Positions 18,194 to 26,964 of a stretch of 64,000 bases of DNA are shown piece by piece; the first letter of the stretch is position 1; each line of letters begins with the position of its first letter. Origin of the DNA: Rikenellaceae bacterium. GTDB taxonomy: Bacteria; Bacteroidota; Bacteroidia; Bacteroidales; Rikenellaceae. The notes under the pieces are model-generated. The model saw nothing but the letters and a program-made list of their open reading frames with translations. It ran no database searches and was not told the origin of the DNA. Made by a program: the position numbers and the translations under genes. The stretch spans positions 124,001-188,000 of the forward strand of contig SUZC01000003.1 of NCBI GenBank assembly GCA_015060165.1, given 5' to 3'.

Positions 18194-18623
18194 GTCGTAC
18201 ACAGTGAAGGATTATGTGAATCCCGTAGCAGCCGAGTCATCGACTCGCGCCGACGGATTCCTGGAGCTTCGCGTGAAGAATCTTTTGCCACAGACCGACT
18301 TTACCAACAAGGCCAACGGTCAGAAGATGACTTACGACCCCGTTTTGACCCTTAAGCCCGAGAAGGGCGAGCACTACGGCTACTTCAACATTATGCGCCA
18401 CGCGAAGGACTCGGACGTAGAGTTCGAGCTCGTCGACAAGGCGACAGGCGAGGTAGTTCACACACTTCTGTTGGCTGATTTCCTGAATCAGTTCCCGCAG
18501 ATTGATGTATCGAAGCAGGAAGTTTTGATTCCTATCATTGTGGAGTTCAAGAACATCGGCGTTACAGTCACCATCCCCGACTGGATGATCCACGACGTAA
18601 CACCAGACTACGGTAAAAACTAA
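17712..18623 (+). CDS. FimB/Mfa2 family fimbrial anchor lipoprotein (locus A)
   Basis: The start is placed at ATG 17712 (MKKFLYLLLLAPVVLLASC); ATG 17706 would only add two residues. The lipobox LASC is followed by CIKEDYSDCERCTLTFSYTGDV, and the body has the Mfa2/FimB look (VSLYVFNSEDRLVQT, LEPGDYRIVGIGN). Family members sit next to the major fimbrillin gene and anchor the shaft to the outer membrane, limiting its length. Residues up to about 160 are identical to the locus B protein, then the two differ by substitutions and a short insertion, a mosaic pattern typical of recombination. Confidence 0.93.
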   Translation: MKKFLYLLLLAPVVLLASCIKEDYSDCERCTLTFSYTGDVTWDIFPEQITRVSLYVFNSEDRLVQTKLIEQNELKAFQGTKLNLEPGDYRIVGIGNSFNKTEVMNLSSTSMSEIQFHHPKADEGGKVEGNDSLYLGQKMITIPSDYWYEDDVPFRSSHLKVSYTVKDYVNPVAAESSTRADGFLELRVKNLLPQTDFTNKANGQKMTYDPVLTLKPEKGEHYGYFNIMRHAKDSDVEFELVDKATGEVVHTLLLADFLNQFPQIDVSKQEVLIPIIVEFKNIGVTVTIPDWMIHDVTPDYGKN

Positions 18624-18637
18624 TCTTTTCGACAGCT

Positions 18638-19768
18638 ATGAAAAAGGTTTATATATATATTGCCGCTATGTGCCTCGCAGCCCTAACAGGGTGTATTAAG
18701 GAGGAGATTAGCACGCTTTCATATGTTGATCTCGACGTGAATGTCACTCGTGCAAATAATTCGTCGCAGCAGGGTGACCAGATTGAAGAGATTATGATCT
18801 GGGCTTTTGAGAAAAACACAAGCGGTGGCGTTGATAGTGATAAAATAGCTTCGGGTTGGAGAAGAGTATACAATCTTCAGAATACCTATACATCAACAAG
18901 TGTACATTTGCAGTTGCCGATGTGTGGATCAGGAGGTGCACAATATCGTTTGATAGCGATTGTCAACCCCGCGAAGTTTGGCGCAACAATAGATTTCAAT
19001 GGCAGTACTGAATATGGCCAGCTTACATCTGCCACATTTACCGCACCAGACGATTTAATGTCGGCTACCGAAGAGACAAATCCTGGTTCACCTGCGGTGA
19101 TGCCCGTATCGCATTGGGCAGATATTACTGTTGCTGAAAGCAATACTCACGAGAATACTGATAACACCTCGGGTTGGCAGCATTTTTCGGTAAATATGCC
19201 GGTTTTCCGTGCTGTAGCAAAGACTCAGTTTTTTGTGACTCGCAAGGGTGATTTTGATATCACTATAAATAATTTGGAACTTCGTTCTGGTAACATTCCG
19301 AACAACGGCGTGGTACTATCAGAGTCTGCTCCAGCTGATTTAGAGGCGAACGCTCCTGCTCTTGATTGGTTTTCATCGACTGCTCCTACATATGGTTCTG
19401 CTGTTAGTTACGATGTGTTGTCAGTGCCTACTGGCGGTGTGACAGGTTTAGTTGATGAGGCTGACGACAAAAATACAACATACACTCGTATTGGTTCTCG
19501 CATTATCTACGAAAGTGCAAACGTTGCTACCAGCGCTGAAAATTATGCCGAGCCCACCGATAAAGATGGATATTACTACTATATTAATTACACCATCGGC
19601 GAGGATTCGTTTGAAAAATATGTAGCCATTCCTTATGCAGTCGTCCGCAACCACGACTACCAGGTGCGTGCAACTATCGAGAACACCAAGACCGAGGTTA
19701 AATTCAGCGTTACCTACACGGTCAAGCCTTGGGTATCGCAGACAAACGATAATATTACCTTTAAATAA
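18638..19768 (+). CDS. Fimbrial accessory lipoprotein (locus A)
   Basis: A 376-aa lipoprotein (lipobox LTGC at residue 19) with the fimbrillin-type N-terminal fold: VDLDVNVTRAN, IEEIMIWAFEKN, LQLPMCGSGGAQYRLIAIVNP, and the common pre-C-terminal motif AIPYAVVRNHDYQVRATI. It is homologous to, but clearly diverged from, the 545-aa protein in locus B, which has an extra C-terminal domain of about 150 residues. By position it resembles the FimC/FimD or Mfa3/Mfa4 accessory subunits that lie between shaft and tip. It starts 14 bases after the anchor gene. Confidence 0.82.
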   Translation: MKKVYIYIAAMCLAALTGCIKEEISTLSYVDLDVNVTRANNSSQQGDQIEEIMIWAFEKNTSGGVDSDKIASGWRRVYNLQNTYTSTSVHLQLPMCGSGGAQYRLIAIVNPAKFGATIDFNGSTEYGQLTSATFTAPDDLMSATEETNPGSPAVMPVSHWADITVAESNTHENTDNTSGWQHFSVNMPVFRAVAKTQFFVTRKGDFDITINNLELRSGNIPNNGVVLSESAPADLEANAPALDWFSSTAPTYGSAVSYDVLSVPTGGVTGLVDEADDKNTTYTRIGSRIIYESANVATSAENYAEPTDKDGYYYYINYTIGEDSFEKYVAIPYAVVRNHDYQVRATIENTKTEVKFSVTYTVKPWVSQTNDNITFK

Positions 19769-19794
19769 TCAAACAGCTTAAAACCAAATAAGAT

Positions 19795-22695
19795 ATGAAA
19801 AGTCTAAAATATATATTTGCGTTGGCTTTCAGTGCGATTGTTATGGTTGGATGCGTCAAGGACGAGACCTTGCCGATGCCCAACGATGGCGTGACTCGAG
19901 TGCAGTTCCACCTGGGTTACTCTGTGCCTGATGCCGAGGTGGCTGTAAGCCGAGCAGACTTGGGTGCGGCCGCCGAAAACAGCGTCAACAACCTATATCT
20001 GTTGATTTTTGATGGTAATGGTAATCGTGTGAATCCGACCAACGGTGCGCTGCTTACTACCAATTCTGGCTTATCACAAACCAATAATAGCTTGGTTGCA
20101 GGTACCGTTACAAGCGATATCGTTGTAGAGGGCGCTGGCGATGCCTCGGACTTCAAGCTTTATGCTGTTGCAAATATTGCGGCAGACGATGGCAGCTCTA
20201 CTTATGGTGTGAATCAGAGTATGTTAGACGGTATTACATCGCTTGATGAACTTCAGAATGCCACAGCATCACTTTATGAGAACTCTCTATCTCGACCAAA
20301 TATTATTTTGAAAGTCGGAATGTTGGAGAGTGCTACGACTACCCAGGGAACCGATGGTGTTGTTGTTCGTTCAGGTCAGATTGTACTTCATCGTATCGAT
20401 GCCAAGATCACGTTTAATGTAAAGAATGGCAAGTACAACGGGTTAGATGTAATCTTTAAACCTGAATCATATCAGTTGATGAACATGCCAATGCAGAGCT
20501 ACTTGATTGAGCGATCAACCTCAGCGGCAGCGGCCAATGGAACTAATTATTCTGCGGTCTCGACCGAGACTACAAATAGTAATCCGTTGCAGTTTGAGTT
20601 CAACGCCACATCAAATGCTTATGACACCTTCACATTCTATATGCTGGAGAGCAATCTTGCTCCCAAGCAGGCACCAACAGCTTTCAATGACCGCGATCAG
20701 AAGTTGAAAAATGCTGATGGAACTTATGCCGGCACAGATGGCAATTGGGTGTGGAAGTATGCCAACGACGCTGCACCTTACGTGCAGATCAAGGGTAGTG
20801 TCGATATTCAGGGGCAGAACGAGATTATTCGTGCCGATGTAGTTTATAATGTCCACCTTGGATTTTTTAATACTACGCAGAACGTAAACGACTTCTTTAC
20901 CCAGCGTAATACACACTACACCTATAATCTCACCATTGAAGGCGTTCAGCAAATTCGTCTTGAGGTGACAAAAGTCGATAACCTTACAGATGACCCACAG
21001 TCTGGTGCCGAGGGTAATGTGGTAGTGGCTTCAAATATCCGCAATGTCGATTGTCACTACACCCAAATTATGCTTACTCTTAAAAAACCTGATGCAGATA
21101 ATGCCGATAAACTCTCTTGGTATGTGGATACTCCATACTCTACAGGACAATACACAGGGGAGAATGAGGAAGACTTTGACTATAAGTGGGTGGAGTTCTA
21201 TGTGCACGATAGTGCCACTACTACTATGGCTACCTATCAAACGGCTTACCGTAAAACTCATTATGTTGACAAGATTGTCGAAGAGATGAAGAAGTGGGCA
21301 AAAGGGGAAAGTACTCTGTTCAATAATGGCAGCGACACAGCTTATGTTACCGCCTTTATCAACGAGTTCTACTATGAGTATCCATTCCAATACGGCAATA
21401 TTGAAGTGCAGAAAGGTGAAGCAAAAGATAAATATGATAAATCTGGGTTGGTTACTATGATTAAGAAGTGCGTAAATGGCGATAGCCGCTATATGCATAT
21501 CCTTAGCGATATCGCATACAGCCCCGATGGCGATAGCTCTGAGACCAATTCACAAGTATCGATTATCCAGCGACCTATCCGCACAATTTACAATGTTGAC
21601 AAGATGGATGAAACCAATTACCTTATTTGGGGTACAGAGTCTGTAAATGAGACATATTATTTGATGAAAGGTTATATTCCATGGAATATTGGAGCAGATA
21701 GTAAGACAAATGGACTTAAAAACACAAACGCTCTATGGTTAGGCAATAGTCGTCCAACATCTAGTACCTTGTGGGAAACTTATATTAGTTATGATACGGG
21801 CTCTGATTTATCAAAAGAACCTGATGTTATAGCACAAGGGGATCAATTATCAATTTATGCTTGTATGTCGCGTAATCAGGATACTAATGGAAATGGCTCA
21901 ATTGATAAATCAGAGATTAAGTGGTATATGGCTGCTATCAATCAGTTGAGCGACCTATACGTTGGAGAATCAGGACTTGACCCAGAAGCAAAACTATATC
22001 CAGATGTTCTTAAAGACTTGCATAGTTCTCGTCCTGATGATGACAATCCTGATGATAGACAATTTTACCATTACCTTAGTAGCTTCCAGGGGGTTGATAA
22101 TAAATATAAAGGGACTATCCTATGGGCAGAGGAGTGTGTATCCTCAAGTAAGAATGCCACAGGATGGGGTACAGGTTCTGATGATCCAAATGGTGGTAGC
22201 GGTCGAGGATACGCTCGCCTTGTTCGCTGTTTAAGAAATTTAGGAGAAGATATAAATACAGGTGCAGATGTAACTCCATTGGTAAAGTACGATGCCCAAA
22301 CTCGCGTCTTCGATGCTACGATGATGAATCCGGCAGCATATAGAGAGAATAGGTGGGAGGGTAATATAACTGCAGGTAGCGACCAAAATGCAGGCTATAA
22401 TAAACCGAGAGCACGTTTTGAAATAGCTCCAAGTAGAAATTCTTCTGCCGGTCTTGGACATTGTCCATCTGGTTATAGGGAACCTTCTATGCGAGAGCTC
22501 GCGCTGATATTTTCGGCAATGGGCGATGAAATAACTCAAACTTATGGTTGTGTTACTTATTGTACGAATAAAGGTACAAGTGCAAGTGATTGGCAATATT
22601 ACAGAATTAACCCAAATGCTCAAGGTGGTAGATGTATTGAGCTATCTGCCAAAAACACAAATCAAAACTTCCGTTGTGTAAAAGACCTTGAATAA
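19795..22695 (+). CDS. Large fimbrial tip-type lipoprotein with C-terminal FISUMP/lectin-like domain (locus A)
   Basis: The 966-aa product starts with a lipoprotein signal (VMVGC) and a fimbrillin-like N-terminal domain (VRVQFHLGYSVPDAEVAVSRA-type segment, NNLYLLIFDGNGN). The middle (about residues 380-700) resembles DUF4906-type tip proteins. The C-terminus, GLGHCPSGYREPSMRELALIFS ... NQNFRCVKD, looks like the FISUMP/DUF1566-type fold with paired cysteines, related to lectin-like modules. By size and last position it is the candidate adhesin at the fimbrial tip. No close counterpart occurs in locus B, whose two large proteins are different. Confidence 0.78.
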   Translation: MKSLKYIFALAFSAIVMVGCVKDETLPMPNDGVTRVQFHLGYSVPDAEVAVSRADLGAAAENSVNNLYLLIFDGNGNRVNPTNGALLTTNSGLSQTNNSLVAGTVTSDIVVEGAGDASDFKLYAVANIAADDGSSTYGVNQSMLDGITSLDELQNATASLYENSLSRPNIILKVGMLESATTTQGTDGVVVRSGQIVLHRIDAKITFNVKNGKYNGLDVIFKPESYQLMNMPMQSYLIERSTSAAAANGTNYSAVSTETTNSNPLQFEFNATSNAYDTFTFYMLESNLAPKQAPTAFNDRDQKLKNADGTYAGTDGNWVWKYANDAAPYVQIKGSVDIQGQNEIIRADVVYNVHLGFFNTTQNVNDFFTQRNTHYTYNLTIEGVQQIRLEVTKVDNLTDDPQSGAEGNVVVASNIRNVDCHYTQIMLTLKKPDADNADKLSWYVDTPYSTGQYTGENEEDFDYKWVEFYVHDSATTTMATYQTAYRKTHYVDKIVEEMKKWAKGESTLFNNGSDTAYVTAFINEFYYEYPFQYGNIEVQKGEAKDKYDKSGLVTMIKKCVNGDSRYMHILSDIAYSPDGDSSETNSQVSIIQRPIRTIYNVDKMDETNYLIWGTESVNETYYLMKGYIPWNIGADSKTNGLKNTNALWLGNSRPTSSTLWETYISYDTGSDLSKEPDVIAQGDQLSIYACMSRNQDTNGNGSIDKSEIKWYMAAINQLSDLYVGESGLDPEAKLYPDVLKDLHSSRPDDDNPDDRQFYHYLSSFQGVDNKYKGTILWAEECVSSSKNATGWGTGSDDPNGGSGRGYARLVRCLRNLGEDINTGADVTPLVKYDAQTRVFDATMMNPAAYRENRWEGNITAGSDQNAGYNKPRARFEIAPSRNSSAGLGHCPSGYREPSMRELALIFSAMGDEITQTYGCVTYCTNKGTSASDWQYYRINPNAQGGRCIELSAKNTNQNFRCVKDLE

Positions 22696-22696
22696 T

Positions 22697-22869
22697 AAAA
22701 ACTCTTTTACAGGCCTGCTCTGATGGGCAGGCTTGTTTTGGGGGCCGAGGCGCTTCCGGAACCCGATATGACACGCCTGGGAGCCTGGGCTCTGCACTTT
22801 GCAGCGCAGGTAGTGTCGAAGCCAAGCGTAAACAAGTTTACGCCTAATCTGAAATCCCAATTTTATTCC
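22697..22869 (+). repeat. Inverted homology tract 3, copy A (3' end of locus A)
   Basis: About 173 bases match the minus strand of 43073-43243 with a short divergent patch near 22745-22765; the last 100 bases are essentially identical. It includes a terminator hairpin and the near-palindrome GCGTAAACAAGTTTACGC. Confidence 0.93.
22713..22740 (+). terminator. Terminator of fimbrial locus A (first)
   Basis: GCCTGCTC and GGGCAGGC pair around TGAT and are followed by TTGTTTTG, 17 bases after the tip gene stop. Confidence 0.7.
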
Positions 22870-22871
22870 CT

Positions 22872-22902
22872 CCCCGCAGCCCACGGTTGCGGGGATTTTT
22901 TT
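22872..22902 (+). terminator. Terminator of fimbrial locus A (second, strong)
   Basis: CCCCGCA pairs with TGCGGGG followed by A and seven T. It lies just beyond homology tract 3; locus B has a different terminator at the matching place. Confidence 0.85.
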
Positions 22903-23101
22903 GTCCGCTTACGCAGGAAAGAGAGCGTGTGAGAGTGAGCGTGCGCATGAGTATGTGAGAGAGTGCTTACACAAAAGAATACGTGTGTATATGTTTAAGT
23001 ATATATGTATGGTGGGGCGTAGGGCATTGCCGGTTCAATATAACGTAGCCGCAACACACCTCGCTCGACAGTCCCGCGACAATCGAAGAGCAAGCAATCG
23101 C
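22903..23101. other. Non-coding spacer beyond locus A
   Basis: About 200 bases of low-complexity GTGAGAG-type sequence and mixed sequence. No gene or structured element is supported. Confidence 0.5.
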
Positions 23102-23140
23102 AAAAAAATACCCGCCACGACCATCGGTCGGGCGGGCATA
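23102..23140 (-). terminator. Terminator of the GH97 gene
   Basis: On the minus strand GCCCGCC and GGCGGGT pair, with inner CGACC/GGTCG, followed by seven T, 30 bases past the GH97 stop. Confidence 0.85.
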
Positions 23141-23169
23141 TGCGACGCAGAAAATCGCTTAGGCTCCGA

Positions 23170-25167
23170 TTACTTTACGGGGCTGAGTTTCATTGCGAAA
23201 CCACCGCCGTTAGCCATCTTAACCTTAATCTTCTGCTTGTTGGTAGCGTTGCTCTTCACCACGCGGAAATCCTGTGCGATAGTGTTGGCGCTGAAGCCAT
23301 CGACAAACTGTGTGAGCTGGTAAGTACCCTCGGGCAAGAATGAGAGGTCAACCTCTACCTCGCGGCCATTCCAGTTGTTCAAGCCGCCGATATACCAATC
23401 CTCGCCGCTGCGGCGTGCCAAAGTTGCGAACTCGCCAATCTTACCGTCCAAAGCTACTGTAGCATCCCAAACGGTAGGGATTGTGGCGATAAACTCGGTA
23501 CAAACGGGCTCCTTCTCGTAGTTGCTTGGTGAGTCGCACAACATATTAAATGGAGACTCGTAGAGCACATACATAGCCAACTGGTGGCAACGTGTACCCT
23601 GACTCATAGGCTCGTAGTAGTTCTTGCGGTAGCTGCTCTTTGTTCCGTTGAGCATAGCACCCTGAGTGTAGTCCATAGGGCCGGCAACCATACGGATAAA
23701 CGGAATCTGAACATCGTAAGTAACCTGATCGAAATCCTGCAATGTAGACCACTTCATCTGCTCCAAACCGTTCACACCCTCGTAGTTTACAACGTTGGGG
23801 TACTTGCGTGACAATCCGCAAGGCTTGTATGCTCCGTGGAAGTCTACCATCAACTTATACTTCGCAGCTGTGGCAGCAGCACGCTCGAAGAAATCGACCA
23901 TGGGCTGGTCGTCGCGATCCATAAAGTCGATTTTGAAGCCCTTGACGCCCATATCGGCATAGTGCTTAAACACATTCTCCATATCGCGGTCAACAGCCCA
24001 ATAGCCGCCCCACAATACGATACCTACACCGCGAGTCTTACCATAGTCAACCAAGTGCTTGAGGTCGATCTGAGGGATAATCTGCAACAAGTCGGCCTTC
24101 AGGTTTACGTTCCAACCCTCGTCCAAAATCACATACTCGATACCGTTGCGAGCAGCGAAGTCGATGTAATACTCATATGTCTTGTTGTTGATGCCGGGCT
24201 TGAAATCCACACCATACAATCCCCAGCAGTTCCACCAATCCCAAGCAACCTTGCCAGGCTTAATCCACGATGTATCGCCAATAGCGTTAGGAGCGCTCAA
24301 GCGGAATACCATATCATCGTTCAAAAGCTCGGCATCGTTGTCAGCAACAATACATATACGCCATGGGAATGAGCGTGCACCACTAATCTCGGCGATGTGT
24401 GGCTTACGGCTCTCGACCATACCCTGCAACATATTGTGACCTCCCTGCTTGATCTTGTCGGGTACTGGAGCATAGTGTGCATTGAGCTTGCTCTCACCCT
24501 TTGAGTGGAGGTACATACCCGGGTAGCTTACAAGATCGGTCTCGGTAATGCAGACCTTCTTGTCGCCCAAGTCAACCAACACGGGCAGGAACATCAAGCG
24601 GTTCTGGCCCATCTGGCTCATCTTCTCGATGATGTAGGGCTGCTCGAATGACTGGAAATACTGCTGCTCGAAGGTCTTGTTCTTGTTGCTGCGAGTGTAA
24701 GAGCAATAGACTGTGTTGTCGCCCTCGAAAGCGAACTCCGAAGTCTCGTTCTTTACAATATAGTCACCCTTGCGAGCCGACACGAAACGGTAGGCTGCAG
24801 CCTCGTCGTAAGCGCGGAACTCGATCGAGTAGTCGCCCTTGAATGAGAGGGTGAGTGTAGTGCAGTTGTTCTCCACCTCGGCCTTCTTGTAGACCGGAGC
24901 AGGGATAACCTCGCTAATCTTGCCTACGGTAGCCTTACGCAAGCGTGGAGCTACGCCCCAAGTCTCGTTCTCGCCAATCTGCATAGCGATCTGCGAGGGA
25001 TTGATGATGGTCTTACCATCCTTCTCGACACTCCAACGAACATCCTGGTCGATGGTTACAGTAACCTTCAACTTTCCGTCGGGAGATGAGATGCTCTTAA
25101 CAGTCGGTTTAGCTTCGGCAACCAACAGTGAGCAGAGTGCCAACATTAAAAATGTAAATTTCTTCAT
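23170..25167 (-). CDS. Glycoside hydrolase family 97 (probable retaining alpha-galactosidase type)
   Basis: The 665-aa protein has a signal peptide (LLVAEA) and the three GH97 parts: N-terminal beta-supersandwich (SISSPDGKLKVTVTIDQDVRWSVEKDGK), a central barrel with WDWWNCWGLYGVDFKPG and YVILDEGWNV, and a short C-terminal beta domain. The barrel retains Asp in GVKGFKIDFMDRDDQ, the position of the nucleophile in retaining GH97 enzymes such as the Bacteroides alpha-galactosidase, unlike inverting SusB-type alpha-glucosidases. The substrate is inferred from that residue only. It is a periplasmic or surface enzyme, expressed as a single gene. Confidence 0.92.
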   Translation of the reverse strand: MKKFTFLMLALCSLLVAEAKPTVKSISSPDGKLKVTVTIDQDVRWSVEKDGKTIINPSQIAMQIGENETWGVAPRLRKATVGKISEVIPAPVYKKAEVENNCTTLTLSFKGDYSIEFRAYDEAAAYRFVSARKGDYIVKNETSEFAFEGDNTVYCSYTRSNKNKTFEQQYFQSFEQPYIIEKMSQMGQNRLMFLPVLVDLGDKKVCITETDLVSYPGMYLHSKGESKLNAHYAPVPDKIKQGGHNMLQGMVESRKPHIAEISGARSFPWRICIVADNDAELLNDDMVFRLSAPNAIGDTSWIKPGKVAWDWWNCWGLYGVDFKPGINNKTYEYYIDFAARNGIEYVILDEGWNVNLKADLLQIIPQIDLKHLVDYGKTRGVGIVLWGGYWAVDRDMENVFKHYADMGVKGFKIDFMDRDDQPMVDFFERAAATAAKYKLMVDFHGAYKPCGLSRKYPNVVNYEGVNGLEQMKWSTLQDFDQVTYDVQIPFIRMVAGPMDYTQGAMLNGTKSSYRKNYYEPMSQGTRCHQLAMYVLYESPFNMLCDSPSNYEKEPVCTEFIATIPTVWDATVALDGKIGEFATLARRSGEDWYIGGLNNWNGREVEVDLSFLPEGTYQLTQFVDGFSANTIAQDFRVVKSNATNKQKIKVKMANGGGFAMKLSPVK

Positions 25168-25265
25168 GATATTATAGATTAGTTAAAATTTTATTCATTC
25201 GCTTGCGCCTAATGTGCAATATGTCAATCAATCACGAACTATCCAAATAGGCATAAAAGGTGCAC

Positions 25266-25296
25266 CAAAGGTAGTATGTTTTGCGCGAAAATAAAA
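25266..25296 (-). promoter_or_regulatory. Promoter of the GH97 gene
   Basis: On the minus strand TTTT, a 19-base spacer and TACCTTTG fit the Bacteroidetes promoter with one mismatch in the -33 box, about 99 bases before the start codon. Confidence 0.6.
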
Positions 25297-25343
25297 ATTT
25301 TACTTATCTTTATCATCAAATTTAACCTTAAAGTAAGTTTGCA

Positions 25344-25721
25344 ATGCGATTATTGATGATATTAACCATTTTAGCACTCTCTCCGCTATGCAATGCGTGC
25401 GATTCGCTATCGGGCCTGTTTCCTGGCTCTACGCCTCAGGCTCAAAGCGTTGGTGGATATACCGAAGCACGTCGCTTGAAGGATAACGAGAAGGAGTTAT
25501 TTGATAAATATGTAGCTCGCATCGGCGATGTTGAGTACGAGGCTATGAATGTCGCAACACAGGTGGTTGCAGGTGTAAATTACCGCTTCCTGTGCAAGGG
25601 TCGCGAGGTAAAAGCCGATGGCAGTCGCGGCAAGAAGTTTTATGCCGTAATCGTGCTGCACAAGCCTCTGCCCGACCGAGGCGAGCCACACATTATCTCG
25701 ATTGAACGCCAAAAACGATAG
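25344..25721 (+). CDS. Secreted cystatin/stefin-like protein
   Basis: A 125-aa protein with an N-terminal signal sequence (MRLLMILTILALSPLCNAC; possibly a lipoprotein, though the lipobox is poor). The rest follows the stefin pattern: a GGYTEAR glycine pair near residue 37, a helix, the cystatin loop QVVAGVNYRF, a strand KKFYAVIVLHKPLP, and a closing HIISIER strand. The QVVAG loop and the N-terminal glycine are the parts of eukaryotic cystatins that block papain-type cysteine proteases. It would act in the periplasm or outside the cell. It is followed by xerC with a 37-base gap. Family assignment is by motif and strand order; inhibition is inferred. Confidence 0.72.
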   Translation: MRLLMILTILALSPLCNACDSLSGLFPGSTPQAQSVGGYTEARRLKDNEKELFDKYVARIGDVEYEAMNVATQVVAGVNYRFLCKGREVKADGSRGKKFYAVIVLHKPLPDRGEPHIISIERQKR

Positions 25722-25758
25722 GTGGCATCAAACAGCTGCCGAGAAGAGTTCCCGATAT

Positions 25759-26706
25759 ATGGGCATACCGCAAAAAATATCCAACACCGAGATTGTGGAG
25801 CGATTTCTGTTGCACATCACCTCCGAGCGACGTTACTCGCCGCTGACGGTGCGTAACTATCGTCGCGATATCGAGGAGTTTGTCGAGTGGGGAGAGCAAT
25901 ATTCGGGGAAGGATAATTTCTTGTTGCAGGAGGTTCAGACGGAGGATATCCGCGAATGGATAATGTATCTCGCTGAGAGTCGCAATCTGCGTCCCTCATC
26001 GGTAAATCGCACAGTCGCTTCGTTGCGTTCGATGTATCGATATCTGCGTCGCGAGGAGATTGTAGAGCGCGATCTGTTTGCCGCCATCTCATCGCTACGC
26101 ACTCCGCAGCGGTTGCCTAAATTTGTGCCCGAAGGCGATATGGTGGAGGTTGTGGAGTCAGTGCTCAGGCATCTGCAGGAGGGCGAGTGGCGCGATAGAC
26201 GTGATGCATTGATGGTGCTGATTTTTTACTCGTGCGGCATTCGACTGGCCGAACTTGCAGGAATTTGCGACGAAGATTTTGAAAATGATTATTCCACGCT
26301 TCGAGTTCGTGGAAAGGGTGATAAAGAGCGACTTGTGCCCATTGTGCCTCGCGTTGCAGTCGAAATCAAGCGTTTTGTTGCCAAAAAATTTCCCCCAAAT
26401 ATTTGCACAGGTCGTGAAAAAACACTATTTTTATCAAAACAAGCTACCCCAATTTCGCGCATCGATGTGCAGCGCAGCGTGGCACGTCTTCTGCGGGAGT
26501 GCGGAGTGAAGGGCAAGTGTTCGCCACACGTTTTGCGTCACACCTTTGCCACGCATTTGTTGAACGACGGTGCCGATATGAGAGAAATTCAGGAGTTGAT
26601 GGGGCACGCCTCGCTCAGTTCGACGCAGGTATATACCCACAACAATATTGCTCAATTGCAACGCATCTACTTCGATGCCCATCCCCGCTCCCGGGGCCGA
26701 GATTAG
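25759..26706 (+). CDS. xerC: Tyrosine recombinase XerC/XerD type
   Basis: From ATG 25759 the protein has 315 residues; a TTG upstream would overlap the preceding gene and is rejected. It has an N-terminal SAM-like core-binding domain and the tyrosine-recombinase catalytic residues: Arg162 (GIRLAEL), Lys186 (RGKGDKERLVP), His257-x-x-Arg260 (HVLRHTFATHLL), His283 (LMGHASL) and Tyr292 (STQVYTH). Its place just upstream of hpf is the usual one for housekeeping XerC in Bacteroidetes, which resolves chromosome dimers. It lies inside the segment that inverted fimbrial repeats would flip, but a role there is not shown. Confidence 0.92.
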   Translation: MGIPQKISNTEIVERFLLHITSERRYSPLTVRNYRRDIEEFVEWGEQYSGKDNFLLQEVQTEDIREWIMYLAESRNLRPSSVNRTVASLRSMYRYLRREEIVERDLFAAISSLRTPQRLPKFVPEGDMVEVVESVLRHLQEGEWRDRRDALMVLIFYSCGIRLAELAGICDEDFENDYSTLRVRGKGDKERLVPIVPRVAVEIKRFVAKKFPPNICTGREKTLFLSKQATPISRIDVQRSVARLLRECGVKGKCSPHVLRHTFATHLLNDGADMREIQELMGHASLSSTQVYTHNNIAQLQRIYFDAHPRSRGRD

Positions 26707-26860
26707 CTGGTAGGGCCGAATGGCTTTGTTGATGGAGGAGACGAGATTAGTTGGCAGGGCCGAATGGCTTTGTTAAAGGAGGGCCGAGATTGGTAGAACA
26801 AATGGCTTTATTGAAGGAGGAGACGATATTAACAAAAGGCCGAGTTGATTGATGGAGGTC
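26697..26860 (+). repeat. Degenerate tandem repeat array after xerC
   Basis: Four imperfect units of about 35-46 bases, each with GAGATTAG-like start, GGGCCGAATGGCTTTGTT-like middle and GATGGAGG-like end. Unit starts are near 26699, 26743, 26785 and 26824. The first unit begins in the last codons of xerC (the stop codon is part of the repeat). Similarity fades along the array. Confidence 0.7.
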
Positions 26861-26964
26861 GAAAGCAGGTAATTATGAGTAATGAGACCTTGACGGTGTT
26901 TTATTAGTTGGTCGCACCCGATGGGTAGGATATATTTAGGTTAAACTTTTTAAATTTTGAGGCT

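Noticed and set aside
22723..23343. Plus-strand open frames after locus A
   Set aside because: They run through a shared terminator repeat, low-complexity spacer and the GH97 gene; no family features.
25702..25758. TTG start of xerC overlapping the cystatin-like gene
   Set aside because: The 19 extra residues are outside the recombinase fold and ATG 25759 is a normal start.
26697..26860. CRISPR array
   Set aside because: Units are adjacent imperfect repeats without spacers of even length, and no cas genes are present.
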